Made by a program: the position numbers and the translations under genes. Positions 54,805 to 64,000 of a stretch of DNA of 64,000 nucleotides are shown piece by piece (positions within the stretch are counted from its first letter, which is position 1; every line of letters begins with the position of its first letter). Location of the stretch: NCBI GenBank assembly GCA_030378005.1, contig JAUCGF010000073.1, positions 48,066 through 112,065 on the forward strand, written 5' to 3'. This DNA is from Desulfococcaceae bacterium HSG9 (GTDB lineage: Bacteria; Desulfobacterota; Desulfobacteria; Desulfobacterales; JAUCGF01). The notes beneath the pieces were generated by a model, which had not been told where the DNA came from, did not search any database, and saw nothing but the letters and a program-made list of their open reading frames with translations.

Positions 54805-56736
54805 GTGACTCATTTCAAACATCTTTTTACGCCTGTCCAAATTGGAACTATGCGCGCTAAAAACCGTCTGCTAATGCCGGCCATGAGCATCAATTTCGGC
54901 GTTGATGACAACGGCTATGTATCAGAGCAACTCACCGAATATTTTGTCGCCAGAGCCAAGGGCGGTGCCGGCATGATGCTGGTTGGAGGCGGCGCGGTGC
55001 ATCCAACCGGCCTGGAACTTCCCAAGCTTCCAAAACTGTGGGATGACCGGTGCATTCCCGCATTGCAAAAAATGACTCAAGCGGTTCTTCCGTTCGGAGC
55101 TAAATTCGGGATGCAGCTAATGCACGGCGGCCGGCAATCTTATCACGATAACAAAGTGGCTCCTTCTGCGCTGCCGGCTGAAGCGGTGGTCAAAGGCGTT
55201 CCCAGAGAACTGACTTTATCTGAAATAGATGGCATGGCAGAATCCTTTGGCAACGCTGCCCGTCGATGTATGCAAGGCGGTTTTGATTTTGTCGAAATCC
55301 ACGCGGCGCATGGCTATTTGATTAACCAGTTTCTGGCGCCTAATTCCAACAAACGGGAAGATCAATACGGCGGCTCCTTTGAAAACCGGATTCGATTCCT
55401 AATACAACTTTTCCGCGATATCAAAGCCAAAACAGGCGCTGATTTTCCTGTAGGCGTCCGAATTAACGGAAACGACTATATCAAAAACGGCTGGAATATT
55501 GAAGAGGCGGTTCGTTTGGCGTTGATTCTGGAAAAAGAGGGGGCCGATTACCTGCATATTTCCGCCGGTGTTTATGGCTCATCCGAATTGACCATCCCTT
55601 CCATGTATGTAAAACAGGGCTGTTTTGTGCATTTGGCCGAAATCGTCAAAAAAGAGGTATCCGTTCCGGTTGCCGCGGTAGGGCGGATAAAAAGCCCGGA
55701 ATCAGCCGACCGGATTATTAAAGAAGGCCGGGCCGATATTGTCGCCATGGGCCGGGCGCTTTTGGCAGACCCGGCACTTCCTGATAAAGCGCGTAAGGGT
55801 GATTTGAGACGTATCCGACCTTGTATCGGTTGCTGCTTAGGGTGCATTCATAATGTGCTTCAACTGGAACCGGGCGCCTGTGTGGCCAACCCTGAAGTGG
55901 GGCGCGAATATCTGTTAAAAGGGGATACCAAAACCCAAACACCTCGTAAAATCATTGTGGCCGGAGCCGGCCCGGCCGGTATGGCCGCCGCTCGCATGGC
56001 TGCCATCAGAGGCCACAAGGTGACAGTTTGTGATGAAAAAGGCACGATTGGCGGTTTGGCACGATTAGCGGCCATTCCTCCCGGACGCTCCGAAAACATG
56101 GATATCGCAGAATTTATGAAAAACGAATTGGAACGCCTCAAAGTTGAAATTCGCTTAAACACCGCTTTGACCCGTGAATTAATCCGTACCCAAGCGCCTG
56201 ATGCGATTGTTCTCGCTACCGGCAGCCTGCCGGAAATTCCTATCATCAAAGGGCTTTTTCAAACTGAAATGGAACTATGCACGGTAACTGATATTCTTGC
56301 CGGCCAAAGCGTGGCTGGTGATAAAGTGATTATCATCGGCGGCAACCAGGCGGCCATGGTGTTAGCCGATTTTCTGGCGGAAAAGGGCAAAGATGTTGTG
56401 CTGCTGAATCGTAAAAGGCATTACGGGGAAGAGATGTCCGCCAATGATCGTTTTTATCTTAGGGAACGGCTGAAACGCGATAATGTCAGGCTTTATAAAA
56501 ATGTAATTGTTAAAAAATTTCTCCCGCTTAGTGTTATCTTTCGCTCTAATGGAAAAGAGATTCAGCTTGATAACTTTGATACGGTCGCTCTTGCGGAAAA
56601 AATGACCTCTGTTCGCAAACCTGCTGAATTCATTAAAGCAATGGGTATCCCGCTTCATATCATCGGCGACGCCAAATCGCCGCGTATTCTGATGTATGCG
56701 TTAAGTGAAGCGGAAGAGATCGGACGATCTATTTGA
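54805..56736 (+). CDS. NADH:flavin oxidoreductase, 2,4-dienoyl-CoA reductase type
   Basis: A 643-residue iron-sulfur flavoprotein. An N-terminal old-yellow-enzyme TIM barrel binds FMN (FTPVQIGTMRAKNRLLMPAM, QLMHGGRQS, HAAHGYLINQFL, with NKREDQYGGS). A 4Fe-4S site follows (CIGCCLGCIHN with CVANP), then FAD (GAGPAGMAAARMA) and NAD (IIGGNQAAM) domains. The family reduces enoyl or unsaturated compounds; the substrate cannot be told. The GTG at 54805 has AAAGGA upstream; the frame from 54751 overlaps the preceding gene and is rejected. Confidence 0.9.
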   Translation: MTHFKHLFTPVQIGTMRAKNRLLMPAMSINFGVDDNGYVSEQLTEYFVARAKGGAGMMLVGGGAVHPTGLELPKLPKLWDDRCIPALQKMTQAVLPFGAKFGMQLMHGGRQSYHDNKVAPSALPAEAVVKGVPRELTLSEIDGMAESFGNAARRCMQGGFDFVEIHAAHGYLINQFLAPNSNKREDQYGGSFENRIRFLIQLFRDIKAKTGADFPVGVRINGNDYIKNGWNIEEAVRLALILEKEGADYLHISAGVYGSSELTIPSMYVKQGCFVHLAEIVKKEVSVPVAAVGRIKSPESADRIIKEGRADIVAMGRALLADPALPDKARKGDLRRIRPCIGCCLGCIHNVLQLEPGACVANPEVGREYLLKGDTKTQTPRKIIVAGAGPAGMAAARMAAIRGHKVTVCDEKGTIGGLARLAAIPPGRSENMDIAEFMKNELERLKVEIRLNTALTRELIRTQAPDAIVLATGSLPEIPIIKGLFQTEMELCTVTDILAGQSVAGDKVIIIGGNQAAMVLADFLAEKGKDVVLLNRKRHYGEEMSANDRFYLRERLKRDNVRLYKNVIVKKFLPLSVIFRSNGKEIQLDNFDTVALAEKMTSVRKPAEFIKAMGIPLHIIGDAKSPRILMYALSEAEEIGRSI

Positions 56737-56742
56737 AAATTA

Positions 56743-56807
56743 AGAGCCTGTTTGGAAAGTCGTTCTCACGCTTTTTCAGCCGATTTAAGATATTTCAAAC
56801 AGACTCT
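56743..56807. repeat. Inverted repeat of 65 bp behind the flavin oxidoreductase
   Basis: Arms AGAGCCTGTTTGGAAA and TTTCAAACAGACTCT match with one or two differences around a 34-base centre. It may end transcription or be a dispersed repeat. Confidence 0.55.
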
Positions 56808-56847
56808 AAGATATTTCGTAAGAGCAAGAAAAGTAAGGCAATGACCT

Positions 56848-57114
56848 ATGATTAATCGCAAATCTAAAACCGGACGATTGGCGGCCTTGTTTTTGCTTGG
56901 CAATGTGCTGTTCAACTACCCCATCCTGACAATATTCAATCTGAAGCTTATGTTTTTCGGCATTCCTTCGCTCTATCTATATATCTTTACAATCTGGTCG
57001 GCATTAATCATAGCCATTATTTATGTGACCCAGCCCCGCCCCCACCCCTTATCCACTGGCATTGCTGCCCCCTCCGGCACAGTTGATACGACCGATCGGA
57101 GCGATTCGTGTTAA
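56848..57114 (+). CDS. Small membrane protein before the symporter-kinase
   Basis: An 88-residue protein with two predicted helices (AALFLLGNVLFNYPILTIF and LYLYIFTIWSALIIAIIYV) and a Pro-rich tail. Small two-helix partners often precede sodium:solute symporters. Its stop overlaps the next start (GTG 57108). Function inferred from position only. Confidence 0.72.
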   Translation: MINRKSKTGRLAALFLLGNVLFNYPILTIFNLKLMFFGIPSLYLYIFTIWSALIIAIIYVTQPRPHPLSTGIAAPSGTVDTTDRSDSC

Positions 57115-59885
57115 CGCAAGAAGCCATCTTGTTTTTTTCTTTCGGCTATATCGGCCTTCTTTTTGGCATTGCTTATATTGCCGACAAACAGGCCCAAGTC
57201 GGACGCAGCATTATTAGCAACCCCTATATTTATGCCCTCTCTCTGGCTGTTTACTGCACCGCATGGACCTTTTACGGCAGTGTGGGGAGTGCCGCCGGCA
57301 GCGGAGCCGGTTTTTTGACTACCTACATCGGCCCGACCTTGGCCATGGCCTTGGGATGGACGGTTTTACGGAAAATCATACGCATCAGCAAAGTCAACCG
57401 GATCACCTCCATCGCTGATTTTATCGCTTCGCGCTACGGCAAGAGTGCGACATTGGCCGGTGTGGTTACGATTATCGCCGTTTTAGGAATAATACCCTAT
57501 ATATCAGTGCAGATAAAAGCCATATCAACGACATTCTTACTCATTAACCAATATCCGACGATTCGTATGCCCGTCCATTTCGCCGACATCCCGGTTTTAA
57601 AAGACACCGCCTTTTATGTGGCTCTGTTGTTAGCCGTCTTTGCTGTTCTTTTTGGAACCCGTAACATGGAAGCCGCCGAACGGCATGAGGGTATAGTGGC
57701 CGCCATCGCTTTTGAATCCATTGTCAAACTTATCGCATTCCTCGCAGTTGGAATTTTTGTGACTTATGGAATTTACAACGGTTTCGGCGATTTGTTCAGT
57801 AAAGCTCAAGCGGCTCCCGAAATCAGCAAACTTTTTACTTTGGAGGTTAAAGCCGGTACCTATATAAACTGGTTCGCCGCTACTTTGCTTTCCATGTCGG
57901 CTGTGATGTTTCTTCCCCGCCAATTTCAAGTGATTGTGGTTGAAAACGTCAATGAGAAGCACTTGAATAAAGCGATCTGGCTTTTTCCGTTGTATTTATT
58001 GGCCATGAATATTTTTGTTCTTCCGGTGGCCTTTGGCGGGATGCTTCATTTTGCAGACGGAAGCGCAGATGCGGACACTTTTGTTCTGACTTTGCCGATG
58101 GCTGAACACAAAGAATGGCTGGTTATGTCAGTTTTTATCGGCGGATTATCGGCCGCGACCGGTATGGTGATAGTCGAAACCATCGCCCTTTCCACGATGA
58201 TATGCAATGATTTGGTCATGCCGGTGCTGTTACGCTTGCCCAATTTACGAATCGTCCAGCGTAGTGATTTAAGCACTCTGCTTTTGGCCATTCGCCGATG
58301 GAGTATCGTACTGGTTCTGCTCCTCGGATATGCTTACTTTCACTTTGTGGTCGAGTACTATACCTTGGTTTCTATCGGAATGATCTCTTTTACGGCCGTG
58401 GCTCAGTTCAGTCCGGTTATCTTGGGGGGTATCTTTTGGAAAGGCGGTTCACGAACAGGCGCGCTTTGCGGATTAATCGGCGGTTTTTCAGTCTGGTTAT
58501 ACACACTCGTGCTTCCCTCGCTGGCTCAGGCCGGTTTTCTTTCTGACAGTTTCCTGATTCAAGGGCCGTTCGGTCTGATATGGCTGAGACCGTATCAGTT
58601 GTTCGGGCTTGATGTCACGGCACTTGGATTCGATCAATACACCCATGCGATCTTCTGGAGTATGTTTGTCAATATCGGCGCCTATACCGGCGTTTCCTTT
58701 TTCAGCCGCCGGACAGCCCTTGAACATACTCAGGCAACCCTGTTTGTCGATGTATTCAAGTATTCGGCCGAAACCGACAAACCCGCTTTCTGGAGGGGAA
58801 CCGCTTCGGTTCCGGCTCTGCAAGCCCTTCTGGCGCGTTTTTTAGGAAAGCAGCGGACTGATGCGGCGTTTTCTGTTTATGCCCACAAACACAATATCCA
58901 TTGGAAGCAGGCATCAGCGGCGGATGCCGGTTTGGTCAGTTATTCCGAAAAATTGCTGGCCGGTGCCATCGGGTCGGCTTCGGCGCGTGTGATGGTGGCT
59001 TCGGTGGTCAAAGAAGAGCCTCTGGGCGCTGCCGAAGTGATGAATATTCTTGATGAAACCCGGCAGGTCATTATTTACAGCCATGAATTGGAGAAAGCGA
59101 CCGCCGAACTCAAGGCCGCCAATGAACGTTTAAAAGAATTGGACAAGCTGAAGGATGAGTTTATCTCCACCGTAACCCATGAACTGCGAACACCGCTGAC
59201 TTCGGTGCGGGCGTTGGCGGAGATTTTGCATGACAACCCGGACATCGATCCGGATCAACATAAACAATTTTCGAGAATTATCATTAATGAAAGCGAAAGA
59301 TTATCCCGTTTGATCAATGATGTTCTGGATTTCCAGAAAATCGAATCAGGCCGAATCAATTGGCATATCGCACGGATTGATCTTAAACAAGTTATCAAGG
59401 ATGCGGTCATATCTGTCAATCAGTTGATTCTTGATAAAAACATACACTTGGAGACAGATTTACCCGAACGGCCGCCTTTGATTGCCGGAGACCGGGACCG
59501 CTTGATACAGGTTTTGGTAAATCTTATTTCCAATGCGGTTAAATTTTGTGACAGCGACCACGGAAAAATCACCATCAGCCTGAATGTCGAAGCCGATTAT
59601 TTGAGAACCGATGTAAAAGATAACGGTATCGGCATCAGCCCCGAAAACCATAAAATTATCTTTGAAAAATTTCAACAGGTCAAAGATGCATCAAGAGGCC
59701 GCCCTGTCGGAACAGGGGTAGGGCTGACAATCACACGGCGTATAATCGATTTTCACCGTGGAAAAATATGGGTGCGAAGTGAATTGGGCAAAGGAGCGAC
59801 GTTTTCATTTCGATTGCCTTTGGCTGAATTTTATGAATCAGAGGACAACGGCGGATTAAATGGCTCGGTAACGCCGGATAAATAA
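57108..59885 (+). CDS. Sodium:solute symporter - histidine kinase fusion (CbrA-like)
   Basis: A 925-residue protein. Residues about 1-545 form a 12-13 helix SSS-type transporter (YCTAWTFYGSVGSAAGSGAG, IADFIASRYGKS, TGMVIVETIALSTM). A linker, a coiled coil, HisKA (VTHELRTPLTS, about 690) and HATPase (DNGIGI, GTGVGLTI, about 790-905) follow. There is no receiver. In CbrA-type kinases substrate transport or binding controls the kinase; a separate response regulator is needed and none is adjacent. The start is GTG. Confidence 0.9.
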   Translation: MLTQEAILFFSFGYIGLLFGIAYIADKQAQVGRSIISNPYIYALSLAVYCTAWTFYGSVGSAAGSGAGFLTTYIGPTLAMALGWTVLRKIIRISKVNRITSIADFIASRYGKSATLAGVVTIIAVLGIIPYISVQIKAISTTFLLINQYPTIRMPVHFADIPVLKDTAFYVALLLAVFAVLFGTRNMEAAERHEGIVAAIAFESIVKLIAFLAVGIFVTYGIYNGFGDLFSKAQAAPEISKLFTLEVKAGTYINWFAATLLSMSAVMFLPRQFQVIVVENVNEKHLNKAIWLFPLYLLAMNIFVLPVAFGGMLHFADGSADADTFVLTLPMAEHKEWLVMSVFIGGLSAATGMVIVETIALSTMICNDLVMPVLLRLPNLRIVQRSDLSTLLLAIRRWSIVLVLLLGYAYFHFVVEYYTLVSIGMISFTAVAQFSPVILGGIFWKGGSRTGALCGLIGGFSVWLYTLVLPSLAQAGFLSDSFLIQGPFGLIWLRPYQLFGLDVTALGFDQYTHAIFWSMFVNIGAYTGVSFFSRRTALEHTQATLFVDVFKYSAETDKPAFWRGTASVPALQALLARFLGKQRTDAAFSVYAHKHNIHWKQASAADAGLVSYSEKLLAGAIGSASARVMVASVVKEEPLGAAEVMNILDETRQVIIYSHELEKATAELKAANERLKELDKLKDEFISTVTHELRTPLTSVRALAEILHDNPDIDPDQHKQFSRIIINESERLSRLINDVLDFQKIESGRINWHIARIDLKQVIKDAVISVNQLILDKNIHLETDLPERPPLIAGDRDRLIQVLVNLISNAVKFCDSDHGKITISLNVEADYLRTDVKDNGIGISPENHKIIFEKFQQVKDASRGRPVGTGVGLTITRRIIDFHRGKIWVRSELGKGATFSFRLPLAEFYESEDNGGLNGSVTPDK

Positions 59886-59945
59886 CTTTGCCCGCTATGA
59901 AACGTGAAGCCTGAACATATCCGTTACAGCAAGTGTTCAATCTCG

Positions 59946-59963
59946 AAAGAGCAAGCTCTTTTT
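59946..59963 (+). terminator. Possible intrinsic terminator after the symporter-kinase
   Basis: The short stem AAAGAG/CTCTTT with a CAAG loop is followed by TTT. It lies 61 bases after the stop codon. The stem is short, so the call is weak. Confidence 0.4.
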
Positions 59964-60021
59964 GTAATATTTCGTTTTTTGATTTTAATGAAATATCTAC
60001 CATCAGTAGATGGAAAGTTTA

Positions 60022-60122
60022 GGAGCGCAAAAATTAAGCGAAGCGATTTTTTGCATCGCCACCCGGAAAGGCTGCGGATTCGGGGGCCGGCAAAAAACCG
60101 CTTCGCTTAATTTTTGCGCTCC
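60022..60122. repeat. 101-bp hairpin element with 24-bp perfect (33-bp near-perfect) arms
   Basis: The left arm GGAGCGCAAAAATTAAGCGA+AGCG (60022-60045) is exactly repeated in inverted form at 60099-60122. After one mismatch the arms extend by TTTTTTGC. Both strands stay open for 60-80 codons, giving the false proteins with GAQKLSEA and ASLNFCAP. It sits inside the outer repeat F arms. Confidence 0.85.
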
Positions 60123-60126
60123 ATGT

Positions 60127-60155
60127 CGTATTTTCAGGCATTTTCCATCTACTGA
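60127..60155 (+). repeat. Repeat F, second copy, with an inverted partner at 60004-60016
   Basis: Twenty-six of 29 bases match the copy at 49415. Its end TTTCCATCTACTG is repeated in inverted form at 60004-60016 (CAGTAGATGGAAA). F therefore forms an outer hairpin around the element at 60022-60122, and the inner one probably inserted into F. Confidence 0.7.
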
Positions 60156-60182
60156 CCATAGACAGGTTAAGAGGAAAAGGCA

Positions 60183-61310
60183 ATGCAACGTACATTCGTC
60201 ATTTTTACTATCGCTCTGGTCTGTTTTTTGGGTACAAATAGTTTTTTGATAAATGAAGTAAAAGCAGTCGAATACACTGCTGATGACTTTATCAGATTAC
60301 TTGCCCCCAAAATTGAAACGGACACTACGGGAGTGAAGGGTTTGGCACCAACAACCAGAACACTTTACAAACCTTTTTTACCCAGCGCTACGATAAAGTT
60401 GCAGTTTAAATTAAATAGCGCTGCACTTACAATAACAGCGGCAAACCAGCTTGATGAATTAGGGCAGGCTTTTCAAAGCAACACCTTGAAAGGCTACACA
60501 TATCAAATCCAAGGCCATACTTGCAGTTTGGGGAGCGCATCCTACAATCTTCGCCTATCCCGCCAAAGAGCTATGGCGGTGCGAAAATATTTTACCCGTA
60601 ATTTCAATTTGTCCAATGTGAAATTACGGGTAAAGGGGTATGGAGAATCCCGACCGCTGCCCTATAATTCAAACGCTAATGAAGCGGAACGGCGTCTGAA
60701 TCGCCGCGTGGTTATCATCAATACACTTGAATCTTTTCATGCTTCGAAACAGGAAAAACCAGGATATCATACCACGCAACAAAAAAATCCAAGACTTAAC
60801 GTTAAGGTAAAATGTATTCGTGATGGAAGAGAGGAGATACTTCAGAACGGATGTGTTTTAACACAAAAGGATAATTACATGATTGAGGTTAAGCCTTTGA
60901 TAAAATCTTATGTTTACATTTATAAAATTAACTCCTCTGGAAATGCCGAACCTCTTTTTCCAGAGGCCAATTTTTCCTCAAAACAAAATCCTTTGAATCC
61001 GAATGCGTTCTACCGTATGCCGGAAAAAGATGATCAATGGTTTTATCCTGATAATCAGAAGGGCAAAGAATATATTGTTGTTTTGGCTTCTAAATCGCCA
61101 ATACGAAACCATGAAAGAATAGCCGGCAATCAGATAAAAACGGCTAACTATCAAGGATATCAAAGTGCTGGCGTCACCTCAGGAGTGTTTGTGAAAGGGA
61201 TTGACAGCGGTATGCGCAAGAAACGCCCTACACCAACTACAGGCATAAACCAAAACATCAGGAAGAATCTTCCTGGCGACGCGCCTGTTTTAAAATGGGT
61301 TTTCATTTAA
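60183..61310 (+). CDS. OmpA-type peptidoglycan-binding protein with DUF4384 domain
   Basis: A 375-residue exported protein. Signal peptide (about 1-30), an OmpA C-terminal domain (about 75-185; IKLQFKLNSAALTITAANQL, GHTCSLGSASYNLRLSRQRA, RVKGYGESRPLPYN) and a DUF4384 domain (about 215-310; YMIEVKPLIKSYVYIYKINS). The first part should anchor to peptidoglycan. DUF4384 domains are often found near serine/threonine kinases and stress systems. AGGAAAAGG precedes the ATG. The tubulin-like gene follows 25 bases after the stop. Confidence 0.85.
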   Translation: MQRTFVIFTIALVCFLGTNSFLINEVKAVEYTADDFIRLLAPKIETDTTGVKGLAPTTRTLYKPFLPSATIKLQFKLNSAALTITAANQLDELGQAFQSNTLKGYTYQIQGHTCSLGSASYNLRLSRQRAMAVRKYFTRNFNLSNVKLRVKGYGESRPLPYNSNANEAERRLNRRVVIINTLESFHASKQEKPGYHTTQQKNPRLNVKVKCIRDGREEILQNGCVLTQKDNYMIEVKPLIKSYVYIYKINSSGNAEPLFPEANFSSKQNPLNPNAFYRMPEKDDQWFYPDNQKGKEYIVVLASKSPIRNHERIAGNQIKTANYQGYQSAGVTSGVFVKGIDSGMRKKRPTPTTGINQNIRKNLPGDAPVLKWVFI

Positions 61311-61335
61311 ACCAGTGCCACTAAGGAGGGCAACT

Positions 61336-63914
61336 GTGAAAAAGATTCAACCGGCTATTGTAATTGGTCTTGGTGGTACGGGTGTTACGACGATCACTTA
61401 TTTGAAAAAAACGCTCATTGAGCAAGCGCCTGAATCGCTTCAATTCGTGCGTTTTCTTGCCATTGACATTGATGATCTGAAAGGAGAGGCGCCTTCTGAC
61501 AGTTTGTTTGGTGAAAACATCCGGCTCGACCCGGAAAAAAATGAATTTTTCCGCATCACCGACCAGACCCGTGCCAAAGAAGCGCAAAGCATTCCGGAAA
61601 TAGCCGATTGGTTTCCTGATGAAGCCTATCGTTATTTGCCGTTGAGAGAAGGTGCCAAGCAAGCCAAACCCGTGGGGCGACTCGGTTTCTTCCTGGCCCA
61701 TGAAGAAATCAGCCGCTGGTTGTATCGTTTAACAAACAGAGTTGTCACACCGGAGATCAAAAGAGAGTTCCCCGGAATACGCGCCGGCGAACTCAATGTA
61801 TATTTAGTGTCATCTATTTGTGGCGGTACAGGAGCCGGTTTGTTTATTGACATTGCTTATGAAATCAGGTATTTACAAGACCAAGCCCAGCTTCCTGAAA
61901 AACACGGCTCAAGGGGCTTTTTGCACTGGGAGACGTGTATGATGCGATCAGTAAACGTGTATTGGCAACTCGTATGCCTCGCTGCGGGAAATCAATTGGG
62001 TTCAGCAAGAGGGGGCTGCCTTTCATCCGGTGTATCCCGGTGTTACGCGCAATATGATCCATGCCCGTGCGTTTGACGCCATTTATCTGTGACTCCGGGT
62101 CGGACACTCAGGAAGATGGCGACCAGTTGTCCGCCATGATGCAGTCCACCCGTAATAATGCCGAGGTTTACACCATGAACAGCGACGCGGACGGCACTCC
62201 GCGCTGTTACAGTTCCTTGGGCTTATCCAAAATACGCTTTCCGGCGCAGCGTGTAGCTGAGTTGTGCGCTGCACGCATGAGCAAAACCATTATCGACCAT
62301 CATATTATCGGACGCCTGGAACAAAGCGAAATCCTGGAAGCACGGCATAAGTGCATGGAATTTCTAACCAATGAAGGTTTGACATGCACGGATGACAACA
62401 CCGAATTGGCGGATCGTCTGATTGAAAAAAAACTTGATAGCGGGGAAAGCGTGCCATTGGACAACTGGGTGACCAAAAGTCTGCACAGTGCTTACAGAAA
62501 TGATCTTGATAATATCAAAGGCCTTGAGATTGGCCGGATTAATCATGTTAATCAAGTGCTAAACGACGAAATGAATCAGTTCCAGGCCGATATACCGAAT
62601 ATTGTTATTGATGAACTTCTGACCTTTGAAAATATCCTGAAAAAAGAGACCAAGGGGATGTTTAAGGAAAATCTGGGAGTGAGTTTCGTCGCCAAATTCT
62701 TAGATGAAATGCTCGAGAAAGCGCGTTCATCGCGTGACTTTGCGCAACAGGAGATGAAAAATCTGTTGGGACATGAAAAACGCCTGGCCGACCAAATGAA
62801 TAAGCATATTCGGGAAATGGCCAACCTGCTGGAAGGCGGCCTTCTTGATTTTCTGAAACGTTCGGCGCAGCGAGCGCAATTGAAAGACACCTATAAAGCA
62901 ATCCGCCAACATTTTGCCAATCGGATTAATATTATGAAAATGCGTGCTGCGGTCAGTTTTTACGACGGTGTGCATGATGCCCGGCAGAAATTGATGGAAG
63001 GCGGTGAAGGCGCTCTTTCAATTCTTTCGGCCATGAGCAATGATATCTCACTGATCCAGGCTTTTGTCGCCAACCTTTCAAAAACTTTTAATGATGCGTA
63101 TGAAACGCACAAGAAAATTATTGGTTCGCCTTTTGAAATTTTAATCTATGATAATGATAAATTTTCAACGCTGTATGAAATATACGAAGAAGTGTATAAT
63201 GATTCAATGCGGACAAAAGTGTTCCAGGATATTCTGGAAAAAATTGGCGGAAGTATATGGAATGTGCGGGATTATATGGACGACAATTTTAAAAAGGACG
63301 AATTCAGGGATTTGTTCATAAACACCTGCAAACGTCTGTTTGAAGATAACATTGATAAGAAAACGATTGCGCAGCGTATCCGGGAAGCCCAAAACAGCTT
63401 GCTCAACCCCATTGACTATAGCCCTAAATTGGCGAGCGCGTTTGAAATATCCGATTACTTTTGCAGGATGAATGATACGGCGGCGCGTTTTGCTGATCTG
63501 CGCGCTTCGGAACAGGCCGTCACCTGTGTTGTGATTTACCATGATGAAGATGATCCCGCGTTTAACGAAGTCAGGAAAACCTTGAAAGAGGCGATTGGAC
63601 GAGGCAGGCGCGCCATTCCTTTCACCCACACTTCCGATATTCATAACATTTTGATTTATCGTGAATTTTGCGGTTTCCCGGCTTATACGTTGCGACGCAT
63701 CGAAGCATACCGCAATAGTTACTTCAGTGAAGCGCGTCGTGAAAATACTCCGCCGCTGCAAATGCTGACGCGGGAACCTCTTAACCATATTAATGTCCCC
63801 ACTTCTCCGGTATTAAGTAAATTTGTTGTTATGGTGATTGATGCTTTAACTCTGGGCGTGGTGATTTCTAATGGAACTGATTTAAACTTTTTATCAGGTA
63901 CTTTAATTAATTGA
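61336..63914 (+). pseudogene. Tubulin-like GTPase-domain protein, interrupted by three frameshifts
   Basis: The N-terminal part (VIGLGGTGVTTITYLKK, then SSICGGTGAGLFIDIAYEIR) is a bacterial tubulin-like domain (Tubulin_2 type) with the GTP-binding GGTGAG loop. The start is GTG 61336 behind AAGGAGGG. The frame then slips three times: near 61,911-61,923 (expected LFALGDVYDAISKRVLA), near 61,965-61,972 (expected YASLREINWVQQEGAAF) and near 62,081-62,085 (expected DAIICDSGSDTQEDG). From there a 600-residue helical C-terminal part continues cleanly to 63914. The breaks are at or near short runs, so they are either base-calling errors or early decay. If repaired, the protein would be about 860 residues. 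Confidence 0.8.
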
Positions 63915-63967
63915 TATTATGTATTATAATTATCCTCAAACAAGATAATATTGCAAGGAGGATAGTT

Positions 63968-64000
63968 ATGAGCAAAATACCGACAAAACTGACAGAGGCG
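63968..64000 (+). CDS. Start of the next gene (partial)
   Basis: ATG at 63968 after AAGGAGG (63955-63961), encoding MSKIPTKLTEA and running off the window. It lies 53 bases after the tubulin-like gene and is probably in the same operon. Too short to identify. Confidence 0.6.
   Translation, partial: MSKIPTKLTEA

Noticed and set aside
60003..60249. Two overlapping small open frames on opposite strands (containing GAQKLSEA and ASLNFCAP)
   Set aside because: They are the two readings of the hairpin element at 60022-60122; the amino-acid sequences mirror the inverted arms and no ribosome-binding site fits.
61900..62090. Programmed ribosomal frameshift in the tubulin-like gene
   Set aside because: Three separate shifts would be needed and no slippery sequence with a following structure is seen; error or decay is simpler.
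1..64000. tRNA or rRNA genes
   Set aside because: Intergenic regions were read for tRNA-like ends and conserved rRNA segments; none was found.

Overview
The window looks like chromosome of a Gram-negative bacterium with moderate, rather AT-leaning base composition. Several traits fit Desulfobacterota (Desulfobacterales-like): very large hybrid sensor kinases, a CsgG/FlgO-type lipoprotein pair, two clear sigma-54 (-24/-12) promoters, a symporter-kinase fusion, a tubulin-like protein, and many short palindromic repeats. This placement is inferred from gene content only; no rRNA or tRNA gene was seen.

Layout. 1-17,000: a family of paralogous hybrid histidine kinases and a REC-GGDEF protein, all on the + strand. 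They are separated by decayed gene pieces, a 140-bp MITE-like element and a periplasmic solute-binding protein. The pieces show that the array grew by duplication and shrank by deletion. 17,300-19,200: moaA behind a good sigma-70 promoter, then an M48 lipoprotein peptidase. 19,300-27,700: an envelope operon (RDD protein, zinc-ribbon membrane proteins, DUF4129, DUF4350, MoxR AAA+ ATPase, DUF58). 28,200-34,300: an unusual chemosensory-type locus, cheB / divergent protein kinase / second cheB / cheR-TPR, with a sigma-54 promoter before each cheB. The second CheB has lost its catalytic histidine. 34,400-39,300 (- strand): the conserved rpmH-rnpA-yidD-yidC-jag-mnmE cluster. 39,500-43,700: leuB, a MORN-type repeat protein, an AI-2E family permease and a divergent polysaccharide deacetylase. 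43,900-49,300: a YchJ-like SEC-C protein, an orphan ParM-like actin ATPase, and a - strand pair of a fibronectin-III protein and a TPR-CsgG lipoprotein. 49,700-57,000: patatin, PlsC, QueD, DnaJ, an SH3 membrane protein, a TIGR04076 protein and an old-yellow-enzyme/2,4-dienoyl-CoA reductase-like protein. 57,100-64,000: a symporter-histidine kinase fusion, an OmpA/DUF4384 lipoprotein-like protein and a tubulin-like gene broken by three frameshifts.

Most unusual signal. At least three families of short palindromes occur inside kinase genes as in-frame, translated insertions, always on the same strand and in the same reading frame: A (encodes ECKLQFAK), B (encodes NRVFxKNPxS) and C (encodes FAVxRVSDSVTxHQQQ). 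Families A and B also occur between genes, where they form hairpins. Comparison with the neighbouring paralogues shows exactly where the extra residues were added. This resembles the Rickettsia palindromic elements and suggests that such repeats spread through both intergenic and coding DNA here. The second signal worth following is the chemosensory locus, which pairs a likely pseudo-methylesterase with an atypical protein kinase.
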